Below, piece by piece: positions 1 through 10,885 of a stretch of DNA of 55,309 bases. This stretch comes from Bondarzewia mesenterica (Eukaryota; Basidiomycota; Agaricomycetes; Russulales; Bondarzewiaceae). The position numbers and the translations under genes were made by a program. Location: the NCBI GenBank assembly GCA_004802705.1, contig SGPL01000190.1:1-55309 (forward strand), given 5' to 3'. How positions within the stretch are numbered: position 1 is the first letter of the stretch; each line of letters opens with the position of its first letter. Below the pieces are notes generated by a model, which was given only the letters and a program-made list of their open reading frames with translations, was not told the origin of the DNA and ran no database searches.

Positions 1-493
1 AGTAGGTGGTGGTGGCATAGGAATTCCAGGTTCAGACATGAGAAAAACAGATGGAAGGAAAGGAAAAGCTGATGGGGGGTGAGACATACAACAGTCAACT
101 TTGTAGGTGCATCTTGTATTACTATGCAGTCTTTTCTCAGACTTCCTTCAGGCATCTCCATTCTTTCTGGTCTCAGCTGTTAGCATGATGGATTCATTTT
201 ACGGATCTAGTCATCTTCCATTCTGGAGCATTTCATGCTCATCCTAGAAATTGATTATGAACTTGTTATTGAATCTTCAGTTTTTCAGATTCTTACATTA
301 TCCTACATTCAAGGATATTGTGCATTCTGACACTGAATGATGAATTATGTTCAGAATAATTTTCGTGCATGACATCATGATTTCATTTAATACAGCACAA
401 ATTATGGTTTTATTTGTGATTTAAGCAGTATCTGTAGTGCTAGAAGTCTAGAAGTTTAGACACTGGACATTTAGTGCTACTGAAGATGAACGC
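1..493. other. AT-rich sequence with no recognisable gene
   Basis: This stretch is AT-rich and broken by stops in all frames. I see no intron-exon pattern, repeat or known domain. It ends where the Gypsy LTR begins (TGATGAGC). The five bases before that LTR do not recur at any other element boundary in the window. Confidence 0.5.
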
Positions 494-1576
494 TGATGAG
501 CACCCCTGCTCCTTAGCCTTGGAGACTACTATTTTTGCCTCTTCATTTCAGATCCCAAGCCTCCATCATTTCTGACCTTTTGTGATATCTTGCAATCTCT
601 ACCAACCTTTTGAGATCTTTTGCAATTTCCCCTCAGCTTGTCTGCTTCAACCCCCGATCATGAGACCTTTCTTTGTCAATGCTCTAGATCTACTCTATAT
701 ATTGGACTTCCATGATCGATGATGCTGAGCCACACTCAAGCTCATCCGTTCAGTTCAATGGCTTTCAGTATCATCAGCCAACTATCTGCAACATCACCCA
801 TATCCCGTTCTGATCTAATATCACTCAGGGGCACATGCTCCTCCATTTTGATGTTTTATTGCATGTTATTTTCAGGAGACTTCACAGGGCACCTATCAAG
901 TTTACCAGATTATCTTTTACCTTCCAGTCTCACATGCTTTCACTTCTCTTTGAACTGATGCCAGGTTACCAGTCACTGAACATTTCTGTTCTTATTTTTC
1001 ATTCCTTTCTTCCTGCTCTGACTTCACTCTTGTTCACTCATTTTCTACCTTCATCGTATGATGTTTACTATACCTTTGGGTCTCTCTTCTCCACTCTCTG
1101 CTCAGTATATAAGCTACAATACATCTCTGCAAAATATCAGATCAGTCTCCAGACTTCAGACCTCATTTCACCTGTGTGAACTGCAACTGCAACTGTAACC
1201 TTTGACCTGCAACTTTGACTTTGCTGCGACTTACTGTGACTTTCGACATTGCTGCGACTTATTGTTATCTTGGTGACTTCATCTCATCACATCACTCATC
1301 TACCTCTACCATCGTGTTTTATCTCTATATTTTATCCATCCTCCCACTCTATAACTTCTCAGACCCTTGATCACAAATATCACACTGACTTTGCACCTTT
1401 ATCAGAACATTGCTCTGATATTACACCTGATCATATGCTCTCATTCATCTTTCATACTCATCCACTCACACATCTATGTCTTTGCAGCAGATGTCTACTC
1501 GACTCACCCTCTTGCACATCACCTGTGGTGTCTTTTGGGGTGTTGTTTCTTCTCTAGGGGCATTGTGAGTGTATCA
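494..1576 (+). repeat. Gypsy LTR, copy A (decayed)
   Basis: This is about 1083 bp with canonical ends TGATGAGC...GTGTATCA. It matches the three other LTRs in the window in order throughout, including the TATATAA box (1106-1112) and the block of short TGCGAC-like repeats near 1180-1260. Compared with the others, most CpG sites here read TpG or CpA, for example GCAAC where the other copies have GCGAC. This makes it the oldest or most heavily mutated copy. The site after it reads TAGAGCCCAC where the others have TGGAGCCCAC, so its primer binding site is damaged. Confidence 0.9.
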
Positions 1577-4012
1577 TTTTAGAGCCCACCATGAGGGGTG
1601 AGTTTTTTAGATAGCTGCTGAAGGCTGATGCCATTTATCTTGACCTACTGCTGCTCATGATCTTCAACAAGAATTCATCACTATTTTTCAAAACCCTCAG
1701 AATCTTGCTGACACTTCACTCTTCTCAGATGACAACATCGTACCAGAATACCTTTCTTATCACTACAATCTTTCATTGCCATCACCATCTCCACCTTCGC
1801 AACCTATCGCTACCTCCTACTACACAACTCCACCCATTTCACCACCTTTAACATTACTGCTGGATTCTGATCAGCCTTTACTCAATTTATTGCCCCGACT
1901 CCATTACACTCCACTCCCTAGTGATTTCAGGTTGCAACCCCCAGCCATTACAATACAAGTTATTATCTACTCTATTATGGCTCCTTCGATGCCTGTACAC
2001 GGTGATTGCACCACACCCACCTTTGACATCAAACAACCATGCAAACTCTGTTGATATTTCACTGACCTTGAATTCCACTTCACTCACTCAAAGGTTACTA
2101 ATGACGATGAAAAGAAGACCCATGCTTGTCGATTTCTCGATATCGACACTTGCAAAGTCTGGCAGTCACTGGCTGAATACACAGACACTGCAAAGACCTA
2201 TGAAGACTTCAAGTCAGTGATCTACAAGTTATATCCTAGAGCCGAAGAAGATAGGAAGTGGTTGATTGCAGATATGGACAAGCTTGTCAGTGAACATTCT
2301 AGGATTGGGATTCTCTCTATTGGCGATCTCGATGAATATCATTACCAGTTCCTCAACATCACCACCTTCTTGATCACTAAAAAATGCCTTTCCATTTCTG
2401 AACAAAGTCACACCTATGCTCGAGGCTTCCACCCCAAATTATGAGTTTGAGTTTCACAGTGCCTCCAGCTGAAGTCTCCAGACCATTTCCTCAATGATCT
2501 GTATAATATTCAGGAAGTTTATGATGCCACGTGATTTGTTCTCCATGGCACCACTTCGGCAGTACAGCCCAATGACATCTCTTTATTACCGTCAATCACA
2601 CCTATTGCTTTGGCTACCAAAGTCAAAATGGAAGATCTCATGACTATGTTCGAATGCATTACTGAGACTTTTGTCAAAGCTCTTAGTGGTCAATAAGCCG
2701 TCGCACCCCCTCATCCCCCTTCGAACTCCAAAACTGCTCATCACTGCACCTTCTGTGGCAATGCTAGACATTATATGTGAGAATGCCCTGAGGTTAAAGA
2801 CTATATTTGCCAGGGCAAGTGCAGGCACAATCTTGAAGGCAAAGTCATCTTATCATCTGGAGCATTTGTTCTGTGAAGTATTCCGGGGCTCTGGTTGAAG
2901 GAGTGAATCGATGAATGGCATTGCTGCAACCCAGGACAGATCGTGTGAGGCCAGTTGCTTCTTAATGTCTTATTAAATGTTTACTATGATCACTCCACAC
3001 CCACTCTCACTGATCCACCAGCCCTTGTGATTGCCACGACTGTGCATCTCTCTGCCTATTATCTGACAATAGATAATTACATTGCTAGCCTTGAATATGA
3101 ACTGTTTCAACTTCGCAATCAGCAACAACCCAGGACCACAATCGTGTGACATCCTAAAGCTGACAGTGATGATAAATCCAATGATAATACACCTGAAGCA
3201 CCACGTCCCATTGCTTCTAAGATTTCATGCCCAATTCCTTATGTCCAGGTCCCTCCTTATGCAAAGCCAGCACCTGTAGAGCCTTCACGTCACATCAATC
3301 CCCCAGTCCATCCTTATGTAGTAGTGCATGATGCAACTTATGTGCCTCCTGTTGATCATGCCACCGATGAACCTCTGCAGCCACCTGTGATCAAAAAGCA
3401 AGAACCTGCATATCATACGATGATGCCAATCTATATTGAGATAGTCATGAAGGATGTTTATAACAGAGCTATGTCTTCCTTGATCATGGTGACTCAGCAC
3501 GAGCTTTTATCGCTCTCTTCAGAAGTTTGTGCCTAGATTCACAAAGCAACTGCTGGTCGACACATACCTCAATGTGATGACAGCCAAGCCAAGATCTTGA
3601 TGCAAGATGATGTTCTCCCCTTTGCACTTGATGATCTCGACTCACCCTACGACCTCGAACATACTTCACCTGATATCATCATGGCCTCATTTGCGCAAAT
3701 CCTCCATCAGTCACTCATACCTCCTGAAGGATCACTCATTATTTTGGACCCCTATGAAGCCTACTTCAATTTGCTTGCACCTGATGAAGAACCCAAACCC
3801 CTCATTATCACAAAGGAATCATCCACACTTTGCTCTATCTTACCCCTAGTCGATCATCAATAGTGAGTCAAATCCATTGTTAATTCTGGGTCACAAATTA
3901 TTGCAATGTCCAAAGAAATCTACAATAAACTGGCCCTCATATATGATCCCGATATTGTACTCAACATGCAATCCACGAATGGAGAAATCAACAAATCCCT
4001 TAGTCTCACATG
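1577..4012 (+). pseudogene. Gypsy gag-protease remnant, copy A
   Basis: This is colinear with the gag-protease part of copies B and C. The capsid-like region (about 1975-2440), a CCHC-type zinc knuckle (CTFCGNARHYM, near 2749) and the start of the aspartic protease (near 3875) are all recognisable. More than ten in-frame stops interrupt it, mostly TGA in place of CGA and TAA/TAG in place of CAA/CAG, so it cannot make a protein. The protease active-site region reads NSG where copy B has DPG. Similarity to copies B and C stops near 4012, inside the protease, where the foldback element starts. The RT, RNase H and integrase regions and the 3' LTR are missing from this copy. Confidence 0.85.
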
Positions 4013-4350
4013 CCACATTATTCAGTGCCTTTTTCCATCTCAGACGGTCCAGCCGAACGGCTTTTTGTCCATCTCTAACAGTCAGCTGAGCCTGGCCGAT
4101 GGCAATATGAACCCATCTCTAATGGTTCAGCTGGCGTCATTGTTTTTTGACTCTGATGATTGGGCCGAGTGGGATAGGTGCAGGTATTATGGGCTTGTCT
4201 GCTCACCATTATCTATATCTAATGGTTCAGCCAAGATTTTTAGCAAAGGCTTGCTCACCATTGTCGTCATTGCTGGGCTGAGCATGTAAACAATATTTTA
4301 CCTGCTCACTGTTGACCATCTCTGACAGTTTGGCTGAGATTTTCAATGAG
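4013..4350 (+). repeat. 5' direct-repeat module of the foldback element
   Basis: It begins with TTATTCAGTGCC and holds degenerate units of the form CCATCTCTAAnnGTTCAGCTGAGC. A related segment in the same orientation starts near 6915 on the other side of the hairpin, sharing TTATTCAGTGCC and, about 70 bp on, a GAGCCTnGCCGATGG block followed by CCCATCTCTAA. The two copies therefore flank the inverted repeat like a pair of direct terminal repeats. Confidence 0.55.
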
Positions 4351-5715
4351 GGCTTGCTCACTATTGCTTGCCCTTGCTTACTATTGCTTGCTCTTGCTTG
4401 CCATTGCTCACTATTGCCATATTTAAGGGTTGGAAAGGCTGAATACTTTGCTGAATGGCTTTGGCATTATTTGAGGAGCATTTTACATTAAAATAGCTTC
4501 AGGCAGATGTATCACACTTGTACATTCATTGCCGCTAACACTTGTACTATTTTCTCAATGATGTTGCCCAGTGAGATCACTGTTCCTTGCCGGAAAGGTG
4601 TAAGACTTTGCCGAGCAGCCCCAGCTTCAGCTCAACATAGATTCTACATCAAAATATCTTTGGGCTGAGGTATCACACTTGTAAATCCATTACCACTAGC
4701 ACTTGTACTATTTTCTCAATGATGTTGCCCGGTGAGGTCACTGTTCCTTGCCAGAAAGGTGTAAGACTTTGCCGAGTGGCCCTAGCTTCAGCTCGACATA
4801 GATTCTACATCAAAATAGCTTCGGGATGATTTATCACACTTGTACTATTTTCTCAATGATCTTGCCCAATGAGATCACTGTTCTTCACTGGGAAGGTATA
4901 AGACTTTTCCAAAATGCTTCGGCATTGTTTGGGCAGCATTCTACATCAAAATATCTTCTTGCCCATATATCACACTTGTATATTCATCTTGAATAACATT
5001 TGTTACACTTTCTAAATGATATTTTCTAGTAAGATCACTGTTTCTTGCTGCCAAGGCCAAAGGCTTTGCAAGACAGCTTCAGCATTGTATGGTGTGGATT
5101 CTACATTACAATAGCTCCCTGCTTATATATCATACTCATATATTCATCCACAACAACTCTTGTTTTGCATCTGCAGCCCCACTTGTTGGCAAAAACACTG
5201 TTCTTTCCTGGGGAAGGGAANNACTTTGCCAAAANGGCTTACGGCAAGCTCNGNTCANGCATTNTGNATTCACAATAGCTTTNTTTTGATATATAACACT
5301 TGAATATTCATCTACANNAACCCTTNTTATGCATTGTNTACTATGCTTTCAANAGGATANCAGTATTGTTGCCTAAGAAGGANTAAGACTTGCACAAAAA
5401 GCTTCAATGACTATCAGCCTAGGTTTTACATAATAANAGCTTTATGCNCATNNATAAAACNTGCATATCAGTTCANANGACNACTGNTTCTGCATTCACC
5501 ATATGCTCNCTGANAAAAACACNATTNTTCTTNGGNGAAGACAAAGACTTCANNAGAAGACTTTGATAAGTGCNGGCATGGATTCTTCATAAAATNACCT
5601 TTNTGGTGAGGTATCACACTTGTATNTTCACCACCAATAGCANATTCCTNAGGCTATTCATCNTTTTAGTCAGTCAATTGCAGTTCACATTCTATTGTTC
5701 TGCAGCAAGTTCAAN
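4351..5715 (+). repeat. Left arm of giant inverted repeat (about eight 160-bp subunits)
   Basis: This arm consists of a ~160-bp unit marked by ATCACACTTGTA. The marker recurs near 4512, 4672, 4833, 4969, 5129, 5293, 5455 and 5613, so spacings are 160, 161, 136, 160, 164, 162 and 158. Each unit also carries a relative of CTCAATGATnTTGCCC, TGTAAGACTTTGCC and ATTCTACATCAAAATA. The outer end has a run of CTTGCTnnCCATTGCT repeats (4351-4418). The whole arm is the reverse complement of 5854-6900, with about 327 bp (two units) extra on this side. Confidence 0.85.
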
Positions 5716-5853
5716 CTGANNTAAANNNCTAGCAGCTCATATACAAACTNCTACATTCTATTAGTAGTCTAAGGNTATATTNTCATAATTTNAAAAATAT
5801 GTTGCATTTTCACATCCTNANGGTTGTATAATTGTCNACATTAGTGTAGTTNG
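5716..5853. repeat. Central spacer of the inverted repeat
   Basis: This is an AT-rich stretch of ~140 bp between the two arms that does not fold on itself clearly by eye. It contains many N. Outside it, pairing of the arms is obvious, for example GGTGAGGTATCACACTTG at 5605 against its complement at 5964. Confidence 0.6.
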
Positions 5854-6900
5854 TAACAACTTGCTGCAGANNAATAGAATNTGAACTGCAATTGACTGAC
5901 TAAAANGATGAATAGCCTNAGGAATGTGCTATTGGTGGTGAANATACAAGTGTGATACCTCACCANAAAGGTAATTTTATGAAGAATCCATGCCNGCACT
6001 TATCAAAGTCTTCTNNTGAAGTCTTTGTCTTCNCCNAAGAANAATNGTGTTTTTNTCAGNGAGCATATGGTGAATGCAGAANCAGTNGTCNTNTGAACTG
6101 ATATGCANGTTTTATATATGAGCATAAAGCTATTATTATGTAAAACCTAGGCTGATAGTCATTGAAGCTTTTTGTGCAAGTCTTAATCCTTCTTAGGCAA
6201 CAATACTGGTATCCTGTTGAAAGCATAGTAAACAATGCATAACAAGGGTTTTTGTAGATGAATATTCAAGTGTTATATATCAAAAAAAGCTATTGTGATA
6301 CAAAATGCATGCCAGAGCTTGCCGAAGCCTTTTGGCAAAGTCCTTCCCTTCTCTGAGAAAGAACAGTGTTTTTGCCAATAAGTGAGGCTGCAGATGCAAA
6401 ACAAGAGTTGTTGTAGATGAATATATGAGTATGATATATGAGCAGGGAGCTATTTTGATGTAGAATCCACACTATACAATGCTGAAGCTGTCTTGCAAAG
6501 CCTTTGGCCTTGCTGGCAAGAAATAGTGATCTTACTAGAAAATATCATTTAAAAAGTGTAATAAGTGTTATTCAAGATGAATATACAAGTGTAATATATG
6601 GGCAGGAAGATATTTTGATGTAAAATGCTGCCTAAATAATGCTAAAGCATTTTGAAAAAGTTTTATTTCTTCCTGATGAAGAAGAGTGATCTCACCAGGC
6701 AAGATCATTGAAAAAATAGTACAAGTGTGACACATTTGCCTAAAGCTATTTTGATGTAAAATGCTCCCCAAATAATGCCAAAGCCATTCAGCAAAATATT
6801 CAGCCTTTCCAACCCCTAAATATGGCAATAATGAGCAATGACAAGCAATAGTGAGCAATAGTGAGCAGGTAAAATATTATTTATATTTTCAGCTTAGCAA
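5854..6900 (-). repeat. Right arm of giant inverted repeat (about six 160-bp subunits)
   Basis: This arm is the reverse complement of the left arm. The unit marker (TACAAGTGTGAT and variants) recurs near 5944, 6102, 6261, 6420, 6580 and 6720. The outer end matches 4351-4430 inverted (CCTAAATATGGCAATAATG against CCATATTTAAGG). Between 5854 and 6108 its N positions mirror those of the left arm exactly. Farther out this arm has no N. Confidence 0.85.
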
Positions 6901-6914
6901 TAGTGAGCAAGCCC

Positions 6915-7093
6915 ATATTATTCAGTGCCCTAATACTATCTATAACGCTCTGGCCGATTGTGCTTTTTGACTGACACCGACGGTGAAGCCGAGCCTAGCC
7001 GATGGGTATATAGCCCATCTCTAACAGTTGGGCCGCTCCTCACTGTGTGCCTACTGAGACAGTTTAGCCTAGGGTGGGATACTGAGGTATGGA
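6915..7093 (+). repeat. 3' direct-repeat module of the foldback element
   Basis: It is related to 4013-4140 in the same orientation, sharing TTATTCAGTGCC, GCTTTTTGACTGA-like and GCCGATGG...CCCATCTCTAA blocks. It leads directly into the minisatellite. Confidence 0.55.
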
Positions 7094-7470
7094 GAGCTTG
7101 CCCGCTCACCATTGCCCATCTCTGATGGTTCGGCTGAGGGTTAGCTGAGTAGGTATGAGGAGCTTGCCCACTCGCTGTTGCCTGTCTCTGATGGTTAGGC
7201 TAAGGGTCAGCTGGGCAGGTATGAGGAGCTTGCCTGCTCACCATTGCCCATCTCTGACAGTTCAGCTGAGGGTCAGCTGGGTGAGTATAGGGAGCTTGCT
7301 CGCTCGCTATTGCCCATCTCTGATGGTTCAGCCGAGGGTCAGCTGGNTGGATGTGGAGAGCTTGCCCACTCGCCATTGCCCATCTCTAACGGTTCAGCTG
7401 AGGGTCAGCTGGATGGATATGGGGAGCTTGCCCACTCACCATTGCCCATCTCTGATGGTTCAGCTGAGCA
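7094..7470 (+). repeat. 66-bp minisatellite, about six units
   Basis: Units start with GAGCTTGCC at 7094, 7162, 7226, 7292, 7358 and 7424 and contain CCCATCTCTGATGGTTCAGC and GAGGGTCAGCTGG. Because 66 is a multiple of three, reading frames stay open through the array. The resulting peptides are repeats of the DNA unit and are not evidence of a gene. Degenerate units continue to about 7690. Confidence 0.9.
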
Positions 7471-8021
7471 TCCAAACCATGTTTTACCTGCTCACCGTGC
7501 ACCATCTCTGACAGTTCAACCGAGCATAAAATATTTTATGCACTCACTGTTGCCCATCTCTGGTGGTTCGGCTGAACGTGAGAACAAAATCATGCTATTT
7601 TGACTACTCACCATGCACTGTCTGTCATGGTTTGGCCGAGCATCATGAAATTATTTTACCCACCCGCTGTTCCCCATCTTTAATAGTCCAGCCAGATGGC
7701 CATTCATGGATCTCACCATCGGCTTTACCACATCTAAAACCAAGACTGAGACTGAGACCTTTTGAATCAACAAGGCTATTCCATTGATACCGTGCTGATG
7801 CAATCAACATTTGACATGGAAGCCACGGGCTGATGAATGCCAGGTTGGTGTTCAAGTCTAGGCAAGAAGTGCATGGGATTTACAAATTCATCAAATCGGT
7901 AACCGAGAAAGCCTCAATAAGTACAAACTGTGCAAAGTCTTTTTAGCTGCACTGAGTTCCCCATTTTTTCCTTGTCCCATCGCCTGCTTTATTGCTGCAA
8001 TAATGACATCCTCCCTCTACC
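7471..8021. other. Degenerate minisatellite tail and gene-upstream sequence
   Basis: From 7471 to about 7690 there are diverged relatives of the 66-bp unit (CATCTCTGnnGGTTCGGCTGA). From 7690 to 8021 I see no repeat or coding pattern. A pyrimidine-rich stretch precedes the first ATG of the next gene, as is usual upstream of fungal start codons. Confidence 0.5.
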
Positions 8022-10164
8022 ATGTCCTCCACCACTACCACTACCAACACCACTGCCATCTTTCATCTCGCCACCCACATAGAGGCCACCAAGAACATCG
8101 GCATTGCTGCTGGCAACAAGCCTGACACTGAGTTTTTGGTGAACTTGCCTCAGGAAGTAGTGAGTCATCTCAATCTTTTTTTATTCTTCTTTTCTGACCT
8201 TACAATCCACAGAACGCCCTCATACATGCCCAGCGTAAGGCAGTTATTGCTAGTGAGGAAGGCCGCCTCCCTCGAGTAGGGCTCAGCACCATGCTTGAGC
8301 ACAAGAAGGTGAAGGCAGGCAAGCGAGCCCCCAACCTATTGACCATCACAGCCACTGATCCCCGTGTCCCCCACAGCTAGAGGGAGGGCACCCTCACCTT
8401 TAATGGGGATTTGAGAGACAACAGGTGGTAGAAAGAAGATGAGTCATGACAAGTGATAGATAAAATTTTACTCACCTGTTTTTCCCTTAGCACTTCCCCA
8501 GACCTTCTCNCCACTGTCTTCCAGTGATGAGCTGGCAGTGGTGATCTTACTGCTCGCCTTGTCTGCAGCAGAAGGGGGACATCCAGACTCCCCCACAGTG
8601 AGTCAGCCTCAAGTGTGTGAGGCTCTAGAGCCTAAGCCGACGCTGAAGCCATGTGCAAGCAAGGAGGGGGGAGGATAAAGGGAGGCACAACTCAGACGGA
8701 GAAAGTCTTAAGATCAGTGTCGGCATCAGCATCGGTGAAGGGAAAGGGAAAGGGAAAGAAGAGGGAGGTAGTGGAGATAGAAAAGGGGAAGCGGTGGTGG
8801 GCGAAGTCGAGCAGCCCGGGAGAGTTGGAGTCAGATGATGAGGAAGACATGCTGCATCTGCCCCCCTCAAAGAAAGTGGTGAGTTCCACCGCTTTCTTCT
8901 TCCGCAGCTACTAACTCCCCAATAGAAGAAGGCTCGCACTGTTGGCCATAAGCCTGCCACTACTAGTGCTCTCTCTAAGCCTACACCCCCCTTACTATAC
9001 ATTGACAGTGATGGGGAGCAGTAGGAATGCACGCCCTGCCTCAAGTGCATCCAGAGGCACAATGTGTGCTTTTTTGATAGGCAATCGACGTGCTTCAAGT
9101 GCAACCAGAAAAAGATGGCGTGCGACCAACAGGTTCCACGCACTAAGAAGGCCATGGCCCGCATGGCTGAGGCAATGCCCCCACTTAGGGGATATGACTA
9201 TCTCATCTGGGGCCTGTCACTGATGCCATGCACCTCCCGCTCTCGGTCCCTGACCCCGATGCCACTGCTAAGACCTGTCAGGAGGGTCTAGCTTGTCGAC
9301 AAGCCCAAGATTCTGCTGCTGTCCAGGCCTGCCCCCAAGATGGGCAAACTGAAGTGTCTGCCCCCAAAGGTGGTGCCATCGAGTGAGGCAGAGGGCAGTC
9401 ACCCTAAAAAAGGTGAGTTTTTATTTTCTTCTTTGCTTCTTTTACTTATATATTTACTGGTGTGGTTATCACAGGCAAATTCCAACAGCTCACTGAGTCA
9501 TCGAATAGCTCGCCGAGGCCAATGGGGAGTGAGGGTGCCTTCTCACTGACCAACCCACCCCCTCCCACCATCTCCCCCCCTCATCAACAACCCCATTGCT
9601 GCACGCTCTGCCGCACCATTCCCCGCACCCGTGCCTCAGAAGGACATCACTGGCCACTTCATGTGGCTAGAAGACATGATGGAGGGCATGCGAGAGATGT
9701 CATTCAACCAGAATGAATTCATCGTTGACATCCTCCTCAGCCATCTCCACAGGATCCGAGTGATAGAGGCGAGGTTGGGCATGCCACTGTCGCCTCATCG
9801 CTCCCCTCAGCAGGGCCCCACGCCAAGGCCGAGGCCATCCACATCCCCACACCACTCCCCGCCACTACCATCACCGACACCACCTCCCCTTTCTCTCCCA
9901 TTCCCAGAGGAGGGGACCACACCAGGCGTGGTCCCCATGGACGATGACCTGCCAGTCATCACCTACTTTAAAGGTGGGAAGGCCAAGGGCGACAACGACA
10001 TGGAAGTCAACCAATCGGAGTCCGATGCTGACGTCGAACACGATGGGGAAGAAAGGGAGTGGGCGACGGCAAGGGCAAGGGCAAGCAGGGTGTCAGGTGA
10101 TGGGAAACGGGAAGAAGGGGAGTTAGATGAGGATGAACTCCCCAATGACCCCCTTCGCCTTTAA
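8022..10164 (+). pseudogene. Decayed spliced gene with Zn2Cys6-like cysteine cluster
   Basis: Exon 1 starts at ATG 8022 and ends at 8159. GT-AG introns are visible at 8160-8212, 8879-8925 (with a TACTAAC branch site) and 9413-9474. Near 9034-9130 the predicted protein has the spacing C-x2-C-x6-C-x7-C-x2-C-x6-C, which fits the fungal Zn2Cys6 binuclear cluster. Before it lies a charged stretch with GKGKGK and an acidic DDEED segment. After it come a proline/serine-rich segment and an acidic C-terminus ending at 10164. In-frame stops (8378, and TAG just before the cysteine cluster near 9022) and a frame change at a C-run near 9575 show that it no longer makes a full protein. The function is unknown. 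The same kind of cysteine cluster occurs in the antisense gene of the Gypsy copies. It is convergent with the next gene. Confidence 0.6.
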
Positions 10165-10578
10165 AAATTTTTGTAATTAGACTTTTTTTGTTCTTTTTCT
10201 TTTTTTAAATATAATCACTATTTGTTGTTTTTATTATACATCATAAGCTGAGTGCAGAATAGAAAAAAAATGTACGAAAAAGAAAATGGCATCACCGACA
10301 GCGAGTTGTCTTCTCTGACCGTAATGCCTGGCTCCTTGTCTATCAGCCCTTTGGCTTGTCCTGACGCCAAGTCTGCATCAGAGCCTGTCCGAACTTTGTT
10401 TTCACTGTCAGCTTGCATTTCCTTGCCAGACGGGCTAGCTGTGCATCTTCACCTTCGGCCTCGTCCCCTTCCAGCTCTATGGCTAGACACTTTTTGGAGG
10501 GTTTTTAGAGAGATGTAGATAGATACTTTGTAGTCAAACATATCAGATTAGTCTAAAAAAAANAAAAAAGTTCGAGGT
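10165..10578. other. Intergenic region between convergent genes
   Basis: It is AT-rich with T-runs (10170-10230) and an A-run near 10555-10566. It lies between the 3' ends of two convergent decayed genes and plausibly holds both 3' untranslated regions. No clear terminator or coding pattern is seen. Confidence 0.4.
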
Positions 10579-10689
10579 TTAGACTGGAGAAAAATTTACA
10601 TCAGGGGTACCTTTCACTCCCTTGTTTCTGGTCTTCACCGAATGGGCGGAGGGCTCATCATCATTGTCGGCCTTATCTGTGTCTCTGGC

Positions 10690-10885
10690 CTCACTGGCCT
10701 CACTGGCTTCATCGGCCTCACTGGCATCCTCGACCTCACTGCTTTCTTCGGCCTCGCTAGCTTCGTTGGCCTCACTGCTGTCTTTGGCCTCACTAGCATC
10801 ATCAGCCTCGCTGGCTTTATCTGCCTTACCAGCTTTATCTGCCTCACTGGCTTCATCTGCTTCACTGGCTTCATCGGCCTCATGC
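10690..10885 (-). repeat. Short-period repeat encoding EASEAD-like peptide
   Basis: This is a 12-18 bp period repeat (GGCCTCACTGGCTTCATC and variants on the plus strand). On the minus strand it encodes about ten degenerate EASEAD units near the C-terminus of the protein above. A similar but shorter GEADGEAD tract lies at 11335-11425. Confidence 0.75.

Larger units (their letters stand above)
4013..7690. mobile_element. Composite foldback element with subrepeat arms
   Basis: This block interrupts or truncates Gypsy copy A. Its order is: a 5' direct-repeat module (4013-4350), a left inverted arm (4351-5715), a short unpaired centre, a right inverted arm (5854-6900), a 3' copy of the direct-repeat module (from 6915), and a 66-bp minisatellite. 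No transposase or other protein domain is seen in it. The architecture of long inverted repeats made of tandem subunits resembles Drosophila FB elements in form only. The outer ends and any target-site duplication are not certain, and the right limit of 7690 is where minisatellite-like sequence fades. Confidence 0.6.

Noticed and set aside
7155..7603. Long open frames over the 66-bp repeat
   Set aside because: They follow from a repeat period divisible by three. The peptides repeat the DNA unit and have no start context or domain.
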